Shown: positions 52,891 to 62,215 of the stretch, piece by piece
How the letters are laid out: every line of letters starts with the position of its first letter
Position numbering within the stretch: the first letter of the stretch is position 1
NCBI RefSeq assembly: GCF_029338255.1
Contig: NZ_CP119787.1
Span: forward strand, 1,798,001-1,862,000
Reading direction: 5' to 3'
DNA from: Haloarcula halobia
GTDB lineage: Archaea; Halobacteriota; Halobacteria; Halobacteriales; Haloarculaceae
Length of the DNA: 64,000 bases
Notes under the pieces: generated by a model
What the model was told of the DNA's origin: nothing
The model's database searches: none
What the model saw: the letters and a program-made list of their open reading frames with translations, nothing else
Position numbers and translations under genes: made by a program

Positions 52891-53730
52891 GTGAAACGAT
52901 GTCCCGAGACCCCCACTGGTAGCGACGTCGACTTCTCCGGACACGTCTGGGTGCAGGAGCTACCGACCGGCGCGGAGTTTCGGTTCCGAGTGGCAGCCTC
53001 CGGTCTCGTGACATTCGCGACAGCTCGACAGTCCTACGACACGGCTACAGCTGTGCCACCGCAGTGCCGACTGGCGGCACAACTCGTCAGTGAGCGACTG
53101 GACCGTGATGTACTTGAATCGGCGACGGACGATCCGGGCGACGTGACGTTCTGTGGCATCGCGACCCGAAACGAGGGTATCGAGTTCGACTGGCAGCGGG
53201 TCCCGGCGTTCGTTGGCGTCGACGTGTGGTCCGGTCGGCGAGACCGATTCCTGCCCCCGGATTCGGCGACCGGTATATTCGAGCGTCTGGGTGTGCCCAC
53301 GTTACCAGCCATCGACAAGGAGGTGACGGCTGCACACGCTGACTTCTCGCAGTACGAAGACCCGTCGACCGCGCCGCAGTCGGAGTGGCGAGACGGGCAC
53401 GCAGCCGGCGTTCTGATACGCGACAAATCCGGTCGGCGTGCTGTGGTCCGGTGTGAGGAACACGACTCACAGCCGGCGCCCGACGCTCGGGAAGCCACAG
53501 CGTTGGCAGCGAAGTACGCGACTGACGACCGGATCGAGCGTGCCGCGGCGGCGTTGCGAGTGGACGCACAGGCAGCGACGGTCGACGCAGTCTGTGACCG
53601 GCTCGTTTCGGAGGTCGCCCGGGAGTCGTACGTGGACCTCTTTTCCGACGGCGAGTTTGTCGCCTCACTGTCGGCGTTTCGGTCGGCTGTTGCCGAACGG
53701 GTCCAGCAGAATCGATCGACTGGGCAGTGA
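52891..53730 (+). CDS. RNA-ligase-like nucleotidyltransferase fold, catalytic Lys absent
   Basis: About 279 aa. Late motifs match the ATP-dependent RNA ligase fold: motif III/IIIa FCGIATRNEGIEFDWQRVPAF then VGVDVW, the IFERLGVPTLPAI segment, and motif IV/V AAGVLIRDKSGRRAVVR. Where motif I (KxDG) should stand, the protein reads VWVQELPTGAEFRFRVA, with no lysine. So a covalent enzyme-AMP step looks impossible. It may be an RNA-binding or regulatory descendant. A ~90-residue helical C-terminal extension follows. Confidence 0.6.
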   Translation: MKRCPETPTGSDVDFSGHVWVQELPTGAEFRFRVAASGLVTFATARQSYDTATAVPPQCRLAAQLVSERLDRDVLESATDDPGDVTFCGIATRNEGIEFDWQRVPAFVGVDVWSGRRDRFLPPDSATGIFERLGVPTLPAIDKEVTAAHADFSQYEDPSTAPQSEWRDGHAAGVLIRDKSGRRAVVRCEEHDSQPAPDAREATALAAKYATDDRIERAAAALRVDAQAATVDAVCDRLVSEVARESYVDLFSDGEFVASLSAFRSAVAERVQQNRSTGQ

Positions 53731-53868
53731 CGTTCGACGAACTGCCGTTTCACGCCGTCGGACGTGTGGCGACTCTCGGGTCGATTCTCCCGATGGAGAT
53801 GGGCCGCTCTATCCCTTTCGACACTCTCCCGAGCAGTACCCTCGACGTCGCTATCCGTTCGATGGCGC

Positions 53869-54045
53869 TTACTCGGGACGGTGCGTTTCTGCGCGAACAG
53901 GATAGAGGGCGGCAAGGGGGACGCTCGCGACGGCGACCAGCGCTGCGGTCCCAGGCCCCACGTGGAAGCCGACGCCTTGTGTGGGGATATCGGTTATAGA
54001 AATTCCGACACGAATCGGGGGAACCGGGCCGAAAGGCACAATCAT
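53869..54045 (-). CDS. Possible 58-aa peptide with one TM segment
   Basis: A frame starting ATG 54045 and stopping TAA 53869 encodes a short Pro/Ile-rich N-terminus and a hydrophobic helix (GPGTAALVAVASVPLAALY), then RAETHRPE. It could be a mini-gene or the C-terminal remnant of a membrane protein. No family recognised. It occupies the otherwise empty ~340-nt gap before the stress-protein gene. Confidence 0.3.
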   Translation of the reverse strand: MIVPFGPVPPIRVGISITDIPTQGVGFHVGPGTAALVAVASVPLAALYPVRAETHRPE

Positions 54046-54074
54046 TCATGTGGTCTGGTCCCGTTGGGGCGACT

Positions 54075-54689
54075 ATGTACGAACGGATCCTCGTTCCGAC
54101 GGACGGTAGCGTCGGCTCGGCACACGTCGCCCTCCAGGCAATCGACATCGCTGAGACGTACGGCGCGACGGTTCACGTGCTGCACGTCGTCGACGAGAGC
54201 CTGCGGACGCTCGTCGGCAGTCTCACCGACGAGGCGGAACTCGAAGACCGCGGGCGGGAGGTGGTCGACCGCATCGCTGGGATGGCTCGTGCCCATAGTC
54301 TCGACGTAGAGACGGCCATTCTGCAGGGCGACCCGGCACAGCGCATCGTCTCCTATGCCGACGAGATCGACGCCGACCTGATCGTCTCGGGGACCCACGG
54401 TCGTTCCGGCGTCGAGCGGCGCCTCATCGGGAGTGTCGCCGAACGCCTGGTCCGGCAGGCCCGCTGTCCCGTCATGACCGTCAGACTCCCGGAGACCAAC
54501 GTGACCGTCGAAGACAAAGACGAGGCGATGGACATCGCTCGCGACGCCCTCGAGCGTGAGGGGATCGATGCGACCGTCTCGGCCGCCGAACGGCAGGTGA
54601 GCGTGTGGGTCGTCGACGCCGAGAGCGACGAGGACTCGTATTTGATTTACGTCGACCCCGTTACCCAGCGGACGAGCATCATCCCGTGA
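54075..54689 (+). CDS. Universal stress protein with C-terminal extension
   Basis: The 204-aa product has a UspA domain (residues ~1-145) beginning MYERILVPTDGSVGSAHVAL and the ATP-binding GTHGRSGVERRLIGSVAERL, so it should bind nucleotide. A ~55-residue extension (NVTVEDKDEAMDIARDALE through YVDPVTQRTS) is a small alpha/beta domain seen on some haloarchaeal Usp proteins. It probably aids stress tolerance. It precedes the PAP2 gene by ~210 nt. Confidence 0.88.
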   Translation: MYERILVPTDGSVGSAHVALQAIDIAETYGATVHVLHVVDESLRTLVGSLTDEAELEDRGREVVDRIAGMARAHSLDVETAILQGDPAQRIVSYADEIDADLIVSGTHGRSGVERRLIGSVAERLVRQARCPVMTVRLPETNVTVEDKDEAMDIARDALEREGIDATVSAAERQVSVWVVDAESDEDSYLIYVDPVTQRTSIIP

Positions 54690-54900
54690 CCCGCAGAAAC
54701 CCGTGGCCAAGCCTCCCAGAACGATGGCCGTACCGGTGAACCAGCCGAACCGGAGGGTCCTTGTCTGCCGGTCGAACGGCGTTCAACGACCCTGTCGACG
54801 GAACGCGCGAGGGTGTGGAATCGAAGTCGGGCAGGACGACACCGAAGCGGATGACCGCCGAACACACGACTGAAGACAGCCACAGGGAGCAGGTCCAGAC

Positions 54901-55806
54901 ATGATTTTCGACAACGGGCGAGGTATCGGGATCACCGACGCGGTTCATACGGCCGCAGACTGGCCAGTGCTCGTGTTCTCCGGCCTGCTCACCCAGCTCG
55001 GCGACGGGTGGTTTCTCTTTCTCCTGGGTGGCACGCTCTACGTGACCGGTGACCAGCTGCCCCGGTGGGGAATCGAACGACGCCGTGGGCTCTTCGTCCT
55101 GGGGCTCGTGTTCATGGCCGTTGCACTCACCGGGACGCTCAAGGCGTATTTCCAGCTGCCCCGTCCACCGTACGTCAGTGGCGCCGAGGTGCTGGTCCTG
55201 CCGTCGGTCCTCCAGTCCCTGTTCGGGGATATCACGACTGCCGACGGCTACGGGTTCCCGAGCGGGCACGCCCTCGGCAGCACGATGGTCTGGGGCGGCT
55301 GTGCGCTCGTTCTGCAGCGGGGCTCGTTCGGGAACCGGGTCGGGGCTGCCGGCGTCATCGTCCTTCTCGTCGCGGTGTCGCGGCTGGTCCTCGGCGTCCA
55401 CTACCTCGTCGACGTCATCGTCGGTGTCGTCGTCGGCGGACTCGTCCTCGGCTCCCTCTACCGGCTCACGGACGGGGGAACCAGGCCCGGGTGGGTGCTC
55501 CTCGTCGCTACCGGCGTCGGGTTGCTCGGCGTTCTTCTCGGCGTCACGTTCGAAAGTGTCGCCGCCACCGGGGGTGCTGGCGGCGCGTGGGTCGTCTGGC
55601 GGGCCGTCGCGGACTCGACCCCCGCCCATCCAACGACGCGGCGTGCGGTGGCTACCGGATTCGGCGTCCTCGGCGCCGTGGGCGGCCTCTTCGTCGCCAT
55701 AGCCACGTTCGAACCGCCACTCGCAGTCACGTTTCTCGGATCCGCGGTCGGCGCCGGGGGAGCCGTCGGAGCACCGCTGTTGGGTGAAAGACTCGCAGCG
55801 ACGTAG
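54901..55806 (+). CDS. PAP2-family membrane phosphatase
   Basis: The 301-aa integral membrane protein contains all three PAP2 motifs: KAYFQLPRP, FPSGHALGS and SRLVLGVHYLVDV. So it should dephosphorylate a lipid phosphate such as undecaprenyl/dolichyl diphosphate or phosphatidic acid on the outer face. An additional ~100-residue C-terminal block of three to four hydrophobic helices is longer than minimal PAP2. It lies next to tRNA-Glu(TTC), the right border of the accessory block. Confidence 0.88.
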   Translation: MIFDNGRGIGITDAVHTAADWPVLVFSGLLTQLGDGWFLFLLGGTLYVTGDQLPRWGIERRRGLFVLGLVFMAVALTGTLKAYFQLPRPPYVSGAEVLVLPSVLQSLFGDITTADGYGFPSGHALGSTMVWGGCALVLQRGSFGNRVGAAGVIVLLVAVSRLVLGVHYLVDVIVGVVVGGLVLGSLYRLTDGGTRPGWVLLVATGVGLLGVLLGVTFESVAATGGAGGAWVVWRAVADSTPAHPTTRRAVATGFGVLGAVGGLFVAIATFEPPLAVTFLGSAVGAGGAVGAPLLGERLAAT

Positions 55807-55866
55807 GCCGGGTCGGAACCCGGGCCCCGACGGTCGCGTCGCTCGCGGGGTTACTCCGTGAGAATG

Positions 55867-55977
<111 letters not shown>

Positions 55978-56093
55978 GCAGTCGTGGCTTTCGGGTGCTT
56001 CAATTTAACCCCATCGAAATCGGGGCCCTACGTGGACTGCTCTCACTGTGGCCCGCTTGTCACGAGGGGCGACACCGAAGCCGGGCGGTCGGC

Positions 56094-58058
56094 CTACTTG
56101 CCTTCGAACTCGGGGTCGCGGTCGGCGGAGAACGCGGTGATGCCCTCCATCAGGTCCTCGGTGCCAAAGAGGTGGCCGAAGGCCTGGGATTCGACCGCGA
56201 GGCCGGCGTCCTCGTCGTCCCGGCCCGCGTGCATCGCGCGCTTCGTGAAGTCCTGTGCGATGGGCGGCCCGGCGGCGAGCTTCTCGGCCAGAGAGAGTGC
56301 CGCCTCGAGCAGTTCGTCGTTTGCCACCACGTCGTTGACGAATCCGTAGTCGGCCATCTCCTCGGCGTCGAAGTGGTCGGCGGTGAAGATGATCTCCTTC
56401 GCGCGCCCCTCGCCGACGATGTTCGCGAGCCGCTGGGTGCCACCCCAGCCCGGGAGCAGGCCGAGGTCGTGCTCGGGCTGGCCGAACGTCGAGCGCTCGG
56501 AGGCGACACGGAGGTCCATCGCCGTCGCCAGTTCCATGCCGCCGCCGAGGATGTAGCCGTCGATGCCCGCGACCACGGGCATCGGGCACTCCTCGAACTT
56601 GGCGAACGTCTCCTGGCCGGCCCTCGAGAGTTCGATGCCGTCGAGCGGGTTCGCGCTGCTCGCCGCGGAGACGACGTCGGCGCCGGCCGAGAAGGCCTTG
56701 TCGCCCGCCCCGGTCACCAGCACCGCACGCACGTCGTCGTCCTCGCTCAGCACGTCGATTGCGTCGCCGAGTTCGTCCAGCATCTCGGTGCTGACCGTGT
56801 TCATCCGGTGTGGCCGGTCGAGTTCGATGTGCCCGACGTGTTCGCGTGGATACTCGACGTTGATGGTGTCGTACTCCGTCGATTTCTCGTCGGCACCGCC
56901 GTAGAAGCCGCCCTCCTCGGCGGCGTTGCGGAGCCCCTCGCTCGCCTCGAAGCGCGGGTCGCCGGTCTCCTCGTGCAGTTCGTCGAGCGTCCCGACGAGC
57001 GTCTCCAGTCCGGCCTCGTCGGTCATCTTCGCCGGCCCCTCGGGCCACCCGCCGCCGAGCATCACCGCCTCGTCGATGTCGCCGACGGGCGCGACGTCGT
57101 TCGCGACGAGCTTGCCGACTTCGTTGGCCAGCAGGGCCAGCAGTCGGGTCTCGATGTCCTCGCGAGCCGCGTCACGCGGGATCTCGACGCCGCCGTCCTC
57201 GTAGTCGTAGAACCCCTCGCCGCTCTTCTTGCCGAGTTTCTCCGCCTCGACTTTCTGTTCGAGGAGCGGACACGGCGTGTAGGCATCGCCCAGCACCTCG
57301 TGGAGGTACTCGAGGACGTGGAGGCCGACGTCGTTGCCCACCTGGTCGGACAGTTCGAGCGCACCCATCGGCAGGCCGATGCCGAACTTCGTCGTCGCGT
57401 CGACCGCCGCGATGGTCGCCTCCTCGTCGTGGACGAGCCAGCAGGCCTCGTTCATCAGGGGGACGAGGATGCGGTTGACGATGAACCCGGGCGAATCCTT
57501 GCGGACCCGGACCGGCGACTTGTCGAAGGCCTCGGCGAGCTGTTCGATGGCCGCGAGCGTCTCCTCGCTCGTGTGGGCGCCGGAGATGACCTCGACCAGG
57601 GCCATCCGGACCGGCGGATTGAAGAAGTGCATCCCGCAGAACTGCTCGGGTCGGTCGGTCACTTCGGCGAGCTCGGTGATAGAGAGACTGGAGGTGTTGG
57701 TCGCGAAGATAGCTTCGTCGGGCGCGTACTCGACGACTTCCTGGTAGACATCTTTCTTGATCTCCATCTTCTCGGGGACGGCCTCGATGACCACGTCGGC
57801 GTCGCCGACGGCGTCCTCGACGTCGACCAGCGGGGTGACCCGGTCGAGCGCCGCGTCGGCCTCTGCCTGGGTGAGCTGGTCTTTCTCTGCCAGCTTGTTC
57901 AGCGACCACTCGATGTTGTCGTACCCATCTTGGACGAGCTCGTCGTTGATGTCCCGCATCCGGACCTCGTAGCCGGCGAGGGCGGCCACCTCGGCGATGC
58001 CGTGGCCCATGTTCCCCGCGCCGAGTACCGCGATAGTGTCGATGTCCTCGAAATCCAT
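56094..58058 (-). CDS. Bifunctional 3-hydroxyacyl-CoA dehydrogenase/enoyl-CoA hydratase
   Basis: The 654-aa fusion has an N-terminal 3-hydroxyacyl-CoA dehydrogenase (NAD motif AVLGAGNMGHGIAEV; catalytic His in CGMHFFNPP; SPGFIVNRIL) over residues ~1-380. A C-terminal crotonase domain (~400-654; AFSAGADVVSAASS, GIDGYILGGGMELATAMDL) follows. This dehydrogenase-first order matches archaeal crotonyl-CoA hydratase/3-hydroxybutyryl-CoA dehydrogenases. It works in fatty-acid or acetate-assimilation metabolism. ATG 58058 is used; 11 extra upstream residues are possible. It is divergent from the acyl-CoA dehydrogenase. Confidence 0.92.
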   Translation of the reverse strand: MDFEDIDTIAVLGAGNMGHGIAEVAALAGYEVRMRDINDELVQDGYDNIEWSLNKLAEKDQLTQAEADAALDRVTPLVDVEDAVGDADVVIEAVPEKMEIKKDVYQEVVEYAPDEAIFATNTSSLSITELAEVTDRPEQFCGMHFFNPPVRMALVEVISGAHTSEETLAAIEQLAEAFDKSPVRVRKDSPGFIVNRILVPLMNEACWLVHDEEATIAAVDATTKFGIGLPMGALELSDQVGNDVGLHVLEYLHEVLGDAYTPCPLLEQKVEAEKLGKKSGEGFYDYEDGGVEIPRDAAREDIETRLLALLANEVGKLVANDVAPVGDIDEAVMLGGGWPEGPAKMTDEAGLETLVGTLDELHEETGDPRFEASEGLRNAAEEGGFYGGADEKSTEYDTINVEYPREHVGHIELDRPHRMNTVSTEMLDELGDAIDVLSEDDDVRAVLVTGAGDKAFSAGADVVSAASSANPLDGIELSRAGQETFAKFEECPMPVVAGIDGYILGGGMELATAMDLRVASERSTFGQPEHDLGLLPGWGGTQRLANIVGEGRAKEIIFTADHFDAEEMADYGFVNDVVANDELLEAALSLAEKLAAGPPIAQDFTKRAMHAGRDDEDAGLAVESQAFGHLFGTEDLMEGITAFSADRDPEFEGK

Positions 58059-58171
58059 GACGTTCGTCACCACAGTCGGCCCACGTTTCAACGTTTCTCT
58101 CGGGTGAAAACCTCGCTTGAGTTTATTCCGTTCGCCAAATAGTTATTGTGGGCTACGACAACGGGTAGCGT

Positions 58172-59329
58172 ATGGACTTCGCACTCTCAGACGAGCAACG
58201 ACAGGTCCGCGACGAGATCCGCCGCTTCGCGGAAAACGAGCTCCGGCCGGTCGCGACCGAGTACGACCGCGCGGAGAAGTATCCGGGCGAGATCGTCCAG
58301 AAGGCCGCCGAGATGGGCCTGACGGGGAGCAACATCCCGTTGGAGTACGGCGGCGCCGGCTACGACACCCTCACGAACGTCCTCCTCGCCGAGGAGCTGT
58401 TCGCGGCCGACCCCGGCATCGGCCTCTGCATCCAGTCGGCGGCCTTCGGAGCCGACGCCGTCGTCGAGTTCGGTACCGACGAGCAAAAAGCGCAGTTCCT
58501 CGAACCCGTCGCCACTGGCGAGGCGGTGATGGGGGCCGCCATCTCCGAACCGGACACCGGGTCCGACGTCTCCTCGGTGTCGACCCAGGCCCGCAAGGAG
58601 GGCGACGAGTGGGTCGTCGACGGCACGAAGATGTGGATAACCAACGGGTCGGTCGGGGACTACTTCGTGGTTCTCTGTGAGACCGACCCCGACGCCGAGG
58701 GGCGCTACAACGGCTTCTCGCAACTCGTCGTCGAGGCAGATCGCGACGGCTTCGAGGCAGAGAAGATCACCGGGAAGCTGGGCATCCGTGCCTCGGACAC
58801 GGCCGAACTCGTCCTCGACGGCGTGCGGGTCCCCGAGGAGAACCTCGTCGGGACTCGCGGGGCGGGGTTCCTCCAGCTCATGCAGTTCTTCGACGAGACG
58901 CGGACCGGCGTCGCCGCTCAGGGCGTCGGCATCGCCCGCGGGGCCGCCGAGCGTGCCCTCGAGTACGCCCAGGAACGCGAGCAGTTCGGGCGCCCCATCT
59001 CGGAGTTCCAGGCCATCCAGCACAAGCTCGCAGAGATGTTCACCGAGATAGAGGCCGCGCGCCAGCTCACTTACAAGTCCGCCTGGAGCGTCGACAACGA
59101 GGACGAACAGCTCACGCAACTCGCTTCGATGGCAAAGGAGAAGGCGTCGCGGGTAGCCGTCGAGGTTGCCGACGAGGCGGTCCAGATCCACGGCGGTGCC
59201 GGCTACGTCGACGACTTCGACGTCGAGCGGTTCTACCGCGACGCGAAGATCACCCAGATATACGAGGGGACCACCGAGATTCAGAAGAACATCATCGCCC
59301 GCGAGCTGCTTGGCAAAGGCATCGTCTGA
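58172..59329 (+). CDS. Acyl-CoA dehydrogenase
   Basis: The 385-aa FAD enzyme has [19 protein letters not shown] and the FAD/substrate stretch [15 protein letters not shown]. The catalytic base Glu lies in [13 protein letters not shown] near the C-terminus. It oxidises acyl-CoA to enoyl-CoA, handing electrons to ETF. It is divergent from the bifunctional hydratase/dehydrogenase, and together they provide the first three beta-oxidation-type steps. Length is typical of short/medium-chain members. Confidence 0.93.
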   Translation: MDFALSDEQRQVRDEIRRFAENELRPVATEYDRAEKYPGEIVQKAAEMGLTGSNIPLEYGGAGYDTLTNVLLAEELFAADPGIGLCIQSAAFGADAVVEFGTDEQKAQFLEPVATGEAVMGAAISEPDTGSDVSSVSTQARKEGDEWVVDGTKMWITNGSVGDYFVVLCETDPDAEGRYNGFSQLVVEADRDGFEAEKITGKLGIRASDTAELVLDGVRVPEENLVGTRGAGFLQLMQFFDETRTGVAAQGVGIARGAAERALEYAQEREQFGRPISEFQAIQHKLAEMFTEIEAARQLTYKSAWSVDNEDEQLTQLASMAKEKASRVAVEVADEAVQIHGGAGYVDDFDVERFYRDAKITQIYEGTTEIQKNIIARELLGKGIV

Positions 59330-59360
59330 CGGCCTCGTCGTCGTCCGCCGAACCGTCGGG

Positions 59361-59367
59361 TTTTAGT
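59361..59367 (+). promoter_or_regulatory. TATA-like element before the cysE leader ORF
   Basis: TTTTAGT lies 27-33 nt before ATG 59394, so the leader ORF would be read from an almost leaderless transcript that continues into cysE. Confidence 0.45.
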
Positions 59368-59393
59368 CCGCTCTCGCGTATAGGTGGGGGTAT

Positions 59394-59477
59394 ATGGGTC
59401 ACCACCGACGGCCACTCCGGTCCGACCCGTTCGCCGACGAGCATCGCCGCCCGCACGGCCCCTGTTGTCGCTGTTGA
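59394..59477 (+). CDS. Cys-terminated 27-aa leader peptide upstream of cysE
   Basis: ATG 59394 to TGA 59477 encodes [19 protein letters not shown] followed by PHGPCCRC and a stop. Three of the last four codons are Cys (TGT), immediately before the stop and 62 nt ahead of cysE. Polar, His/Arg-rich, with no membrane segment. By analogy with bacterial cysteine attenuators, ribosome stalling on Cys codons could control cysE. A metal-binding peptide is an alternative. Coding is inferred from position and composition only. Confidence 0.45.
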   Translation: MGHHRRPLRSDPFADEHRRPHGPCCRC

Positions 59478-59539
59478 TTCTCCGTCCCCTCACAGAGGAG
59501 TGTCCTGCCTGCCCGATAGCCGACTACCCACACCACACC

Positions 59540-60094
59540 ATGTTCACCACACTCAGAGACGACGTCCGGACGGCGATAGCGAAAGACCCGGCTGCGGTCA
59601 GCCCCGTCGAAGTCGTCCTCACCTACGCCGGACTCCACGCCGTCTGGCTGTACCGCCTGGCCCACGCCCTGTGGGTCCGTGACCACACGCTGTCTGCGCG
59701 CCTGCTCTCGCACGCCGCGCGCTTCCTGACCGGGGTCGAGATACACCCCGGCGCGACCATCGGCGACCGGCTGTTCATCGACCACGGGATGGGGACCGTC
59801 GTCGGCGAGACGGCCGACATCGGCGACGACGTGCTGATGTACCACGGCGTCACGCTCGGGGGCGCGTCGATGCGGCGCGAGAAACGCCACCCGACGATCG
59901 AGGACGGCGTCACCCTCGGTGCGAACGCGACGCTCGTCGGGCCGATAACGGTCGGGGAGAACGCCACCGTCGGCGCGGGCGCCGTCGTCGTCGACGACGT
60001 CCCTCCGGAGACCACTGTCGTCGGCAACCCCGCGCGCCCGATCGAGGCGACGGATGCCGTCCCGACGCGGGACCCCGCCGTCGTCGACGGCTGA
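59540..60094 (+). CDS. cysE: Serine O-acetyltransferase
   Basis: The 184-aa protein has a short helical N-terminus and a left-handed beta-helix of hexapeptide repeats ([40 protein letters not shown], with the catalytic-site His residues). It acetylates serine with acetyl-CoA to O-acetylserine, the precursor of cysteine. It is shorter than enteric CysE (which has a longer N-terminal domain). No cysK is adjacent. The 146-nt leader contains the Cys-ending mini-ORF. Confidence 0.92.
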   Translation: MFTTLRDDVRTAIAKDPAAVSPVEVVLTYAGLHAVWLYRLAHALWVRDHTLSARLLSHAARFLTGVEIHPGATIGDRLFIDHGMGTVVGETADIGDDVLMYHGVTLGGASMRREKRHPTIEDGVTLGANATLVGPITVGENATVGAGAVVVDDVPPETTVVGNPARPIEATDAVPTRDPAVVDG

Positions 60095-60139
60095 TCCCGA
60101 GACAGACAGGTTCTTTCCGCCCGAGGCCGACCTGTGCCC

Positions 60140-60751
60140 ATGAGCGATTCGCCCCACCGGACGCTGCGAACGGACGACGACATCGGCCCGCTGGTCGAGG
60201 CCCACGGCGAGCTCACGCTCGAACCCGCAGCGGACCTCTTCGAGCGCCTGGTCGTCTCGATTCTCCGCCAGCAGGTCTCGATGGCGTCGGCGGCGGCGAC
60301 CCGCGAGCGGTTGTTTGACGCCGTCTCGGTCACGCCCGAGAGCGTCCTCGCTGCGGACGACGCGCTCCTTCGGGACGCCGGCCTCTCCCGGCAGAAGACC
60401 CGCTATGTCAACGAGGTCGCCGAGGCATTCCGGCGAGAGGGCTACTCCATCGAGTACTTCGATGGGATGAGCAACGATGCTGTCCGGGCGGAACTGACCG
60501 ACATCACGGGTGTCGGCCGATGGACGGCGGACATGCAACTGATGTTCGCACTGGGCCGCGAGGACGTCTTCCCGGTCGGCGACCTGGGCATCCGCAAGGG
60601 GTTCCGGGCCGTCGTCGGCGACGTCGAGGACCGCGCGGCCATGGCGGCGTACGCCGAGACGTGGGCACCGTACCGGAGTTACGCTTCGCTGTACCTCTGG
60701 CGGGCCGGCGAGGACATCGCCGAGAGTGTCGACGAGGTCGTCGAGTCGTAG
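60140..60751 (+). CDS. AlkA-type DNA-3-methyladenine glycosylase
   Basis: The 203-aa HhH-GPD protein contains the helix-hairpin-helix LTDITGVGRWTADMQLMFAL and the catalytic Asp in FPVGDLGIRKGF. It excises alkylated bases in base-excision repair. Compared with E. coli AlkA the N-terminal beta domain is missing, as in Mag-like compact enzymes. ATG 60140 follows cysE by 45 nt, so the two may be co-transcribed. It converges with the RimK-type gene with no gap (stops are adjacent). Confidence 0.88.
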   Translation: MSDSPHRTLRTDDDIGPLVEAHGELTLEPAADLFERLVVSILRQQVSMASAAATRERLFDAVSVTPESVLAADDALLRDAGLSRQKTRYVNEVAEAFRREGYSIEYFDGMSNDAVRAELTDITGVGRWTADMQLMFALGREDVFPVGDLGIRKGFRAVVGDVEDRAAMAAYAETWAPYRSYASLYLWRAGEDIAESVDEVVES

Positions 60752-62104
60752 CTACTCCTCGGCGGTCTCCTCTTCTTCCTCCTCCCCGTCGGGTTCGCTG
60801 TCGGCGCGCTTGTTGACGTCGACCTGGTAGTGGGTGAGGATGTCCCGACCCAAAAGGAGGGGGTAGTCCATGTGCGAGCGGTCCTCGACGCTCGCGGTGA
60901 CGGTGTGCTGTTCGCCGCCGATGCCGACCACGAGGTCGACGACGGGGCGCGAGCGACCGGACTTGAGGCTCCCGGACTTGATGCGGACGATGTCCTTGAT
61001 GGGGCCGGTCCCGATGTCGGCCGCCAGCTGCGAGTCGATGCTGGTCCGGGTCGCCCCGGTGTCGGACTTCGCGAGGATGGTCTCGGTCCCGCGGGTCCCG
61101 GTGACCTGGACCTCCTCGATGTAGCCGATAGTGACCCGCTCGGGCTTGCGCTTTGTCTCCTCGCGGGGCATGCACGCCGGGCGGGAGTCGTCGAGCACGC
61201 CGGAGATACGGTCGACGGCTTCCTCCGGCACGTGGCCGCCCGCGCGTTCCACGGCCAGCTTCGCGATGTAGGGTGCCGGACTGATGCCGCTGGCCTCGAA
61301 GAGGCCCCGGAACCCGGCCGTGGGGTTGACCTCGAGGACGTAGTAGCCGTCCTCGCCCTCGATGACGTCGACGCCGGCGTAATCGAGGCCGATGGCCTCG
61401 GCCGCGTCCAGCGCGATTTCGCGGACTCGGCTGGGGAGCTTGTTCGTCATGTCCTCGACGTCGCCGCCCAGGGCCACGTTGGTCCGCCACTCGCCCTCGG
61501 GGGCGTAGCGGTTCATCGCACCGACGATGCGGTCGCCGACGACGTAGACGCGCAGGTCGTGGTGACGACTCCCGTCGTGATCGATGAACTCCTGTAAGAA
61601 GGCGTGGCGGTTCCCGACCTGGGAGTTGACGGGGTTGTCGAGGTCGACCATCCACGTCCCGCCGCCGTGGGTTCCGATGGCAGTCTTGTAGACCGCCTGC
61701 TCGCCGAAGCGCTCGCGCGCAGCGTTGAGCTCGCTGTTCGAGAGCGCGAGCACCGCGTCGGGGACGGGGACGCCCGCGTCGACCAGCGCCGTCGCGCTGG
61801 CGAACTTGTGGAGCGCCCGCGTGGCGGCGATGGGTTCGTTCAGCATCGGCGCCAGGCGCTCGAGGGTCAGCGCCAGTCCGATGCCCTCGGCGGGGTGCTC
61901 GTCGCTCGAGAGCAGCAGGCGGTTGGCGATGACGTCGACCTCCGGGAACAGTGTCGCCTCGCCGTCTTCGACCTCGACGCGCGTGTTCTGTGCGCGCAGC
62001 CACTCCGTGTCGTAGCCCATCTCGTCGACGGCGTTCAGGATGGCCTTCGACTCCTTGCTCGAGTGGAGGCTCAACACGCCCACTGTAATGTCTTCCTCGC
62101 TCAT
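60752..62104 (-). CDS. RimK-type ATP-grasp ligase fused to retropepsin-like zinc-protease domain
   Basis: The 450-aa protein has an ATP-grasp RimK-like region (~residues 1-310: HKFASATALVDAGVPVPDAV, VYKTAIGTHGGGTWMV, YYVLEVNPTAGFRG). A C-terminal domain (~335-430) follows with AKSDTGATRTSID and PLLLGRDILTHYQVDVNK, matching the RimB/Zn_protease retropepsin-like family. In bacteria RimK adds glutamates to ribosomal protein S6 and RimB trims them; here both are one chain. An acidic EEEEEETAEE tail ends it. Start at 62104 fits the family. It is divergent from a desuccinylase-like gene. Confidence 0.85.
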   Translation of the reverse strand: MSEEDITVGVLSLHSSKESKAILNAVDEMGYDTEWLRAQNTRVEVEDGEATLFPEVDVIANRLLLSSDEHPAEGIGLALTLERLAPMLNEPIAATRALHKFASATALVDAGVPVPDAVLALSNSELNAARERFGEQAVYKTAIGTHGGGTWMVDLDNPVNSQVGNRHAFLQEFIDHDGSRHHDLRVYVVGDRIVGAMNRYAPEGEWRTNVALGGDVEDMTNKLPSRVREIALDAAEAIGLDYAGVDVIEGEDGYYVLEVNPTAGFRGLFEASGISPAPYIAKLAVERAGGHVPEEAVDRISGVLDDSRPACMPREETKRKPERVTIGYIEEVQVTGTRGTETILAKSDTGATRTSIDSQLAADIGTGPIKDIVRIKSGSLKSGRSRPVVDLVVGIGGEQHTVTASVEDRSHMDYPLLLGRDILTHYQVDVNKRADSEPDGEEEEEETAEE

Positions 62105-62185
62105 GGCGCGACATTCTCCCTGCCTCAAAAAAGGGTTGCTGGTCCACCTGCCGTATCACAGGGTGTCTCACTCCTGGCGGTGACG

Positions 62186-62193
62186 TTTATATA
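62186..62193 (+). promoter_or_regulatory. TATA box of the desuccinylase gene
   Basis: TTTATATA, a consensus TATA box, lies 23-30 nt before ATG 62216 in the divergent promoter region. Confidence 0.7.
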
Positions 62194-62215
62194 CCCGGAC
62201 CCGCTCGTAGGTGGC

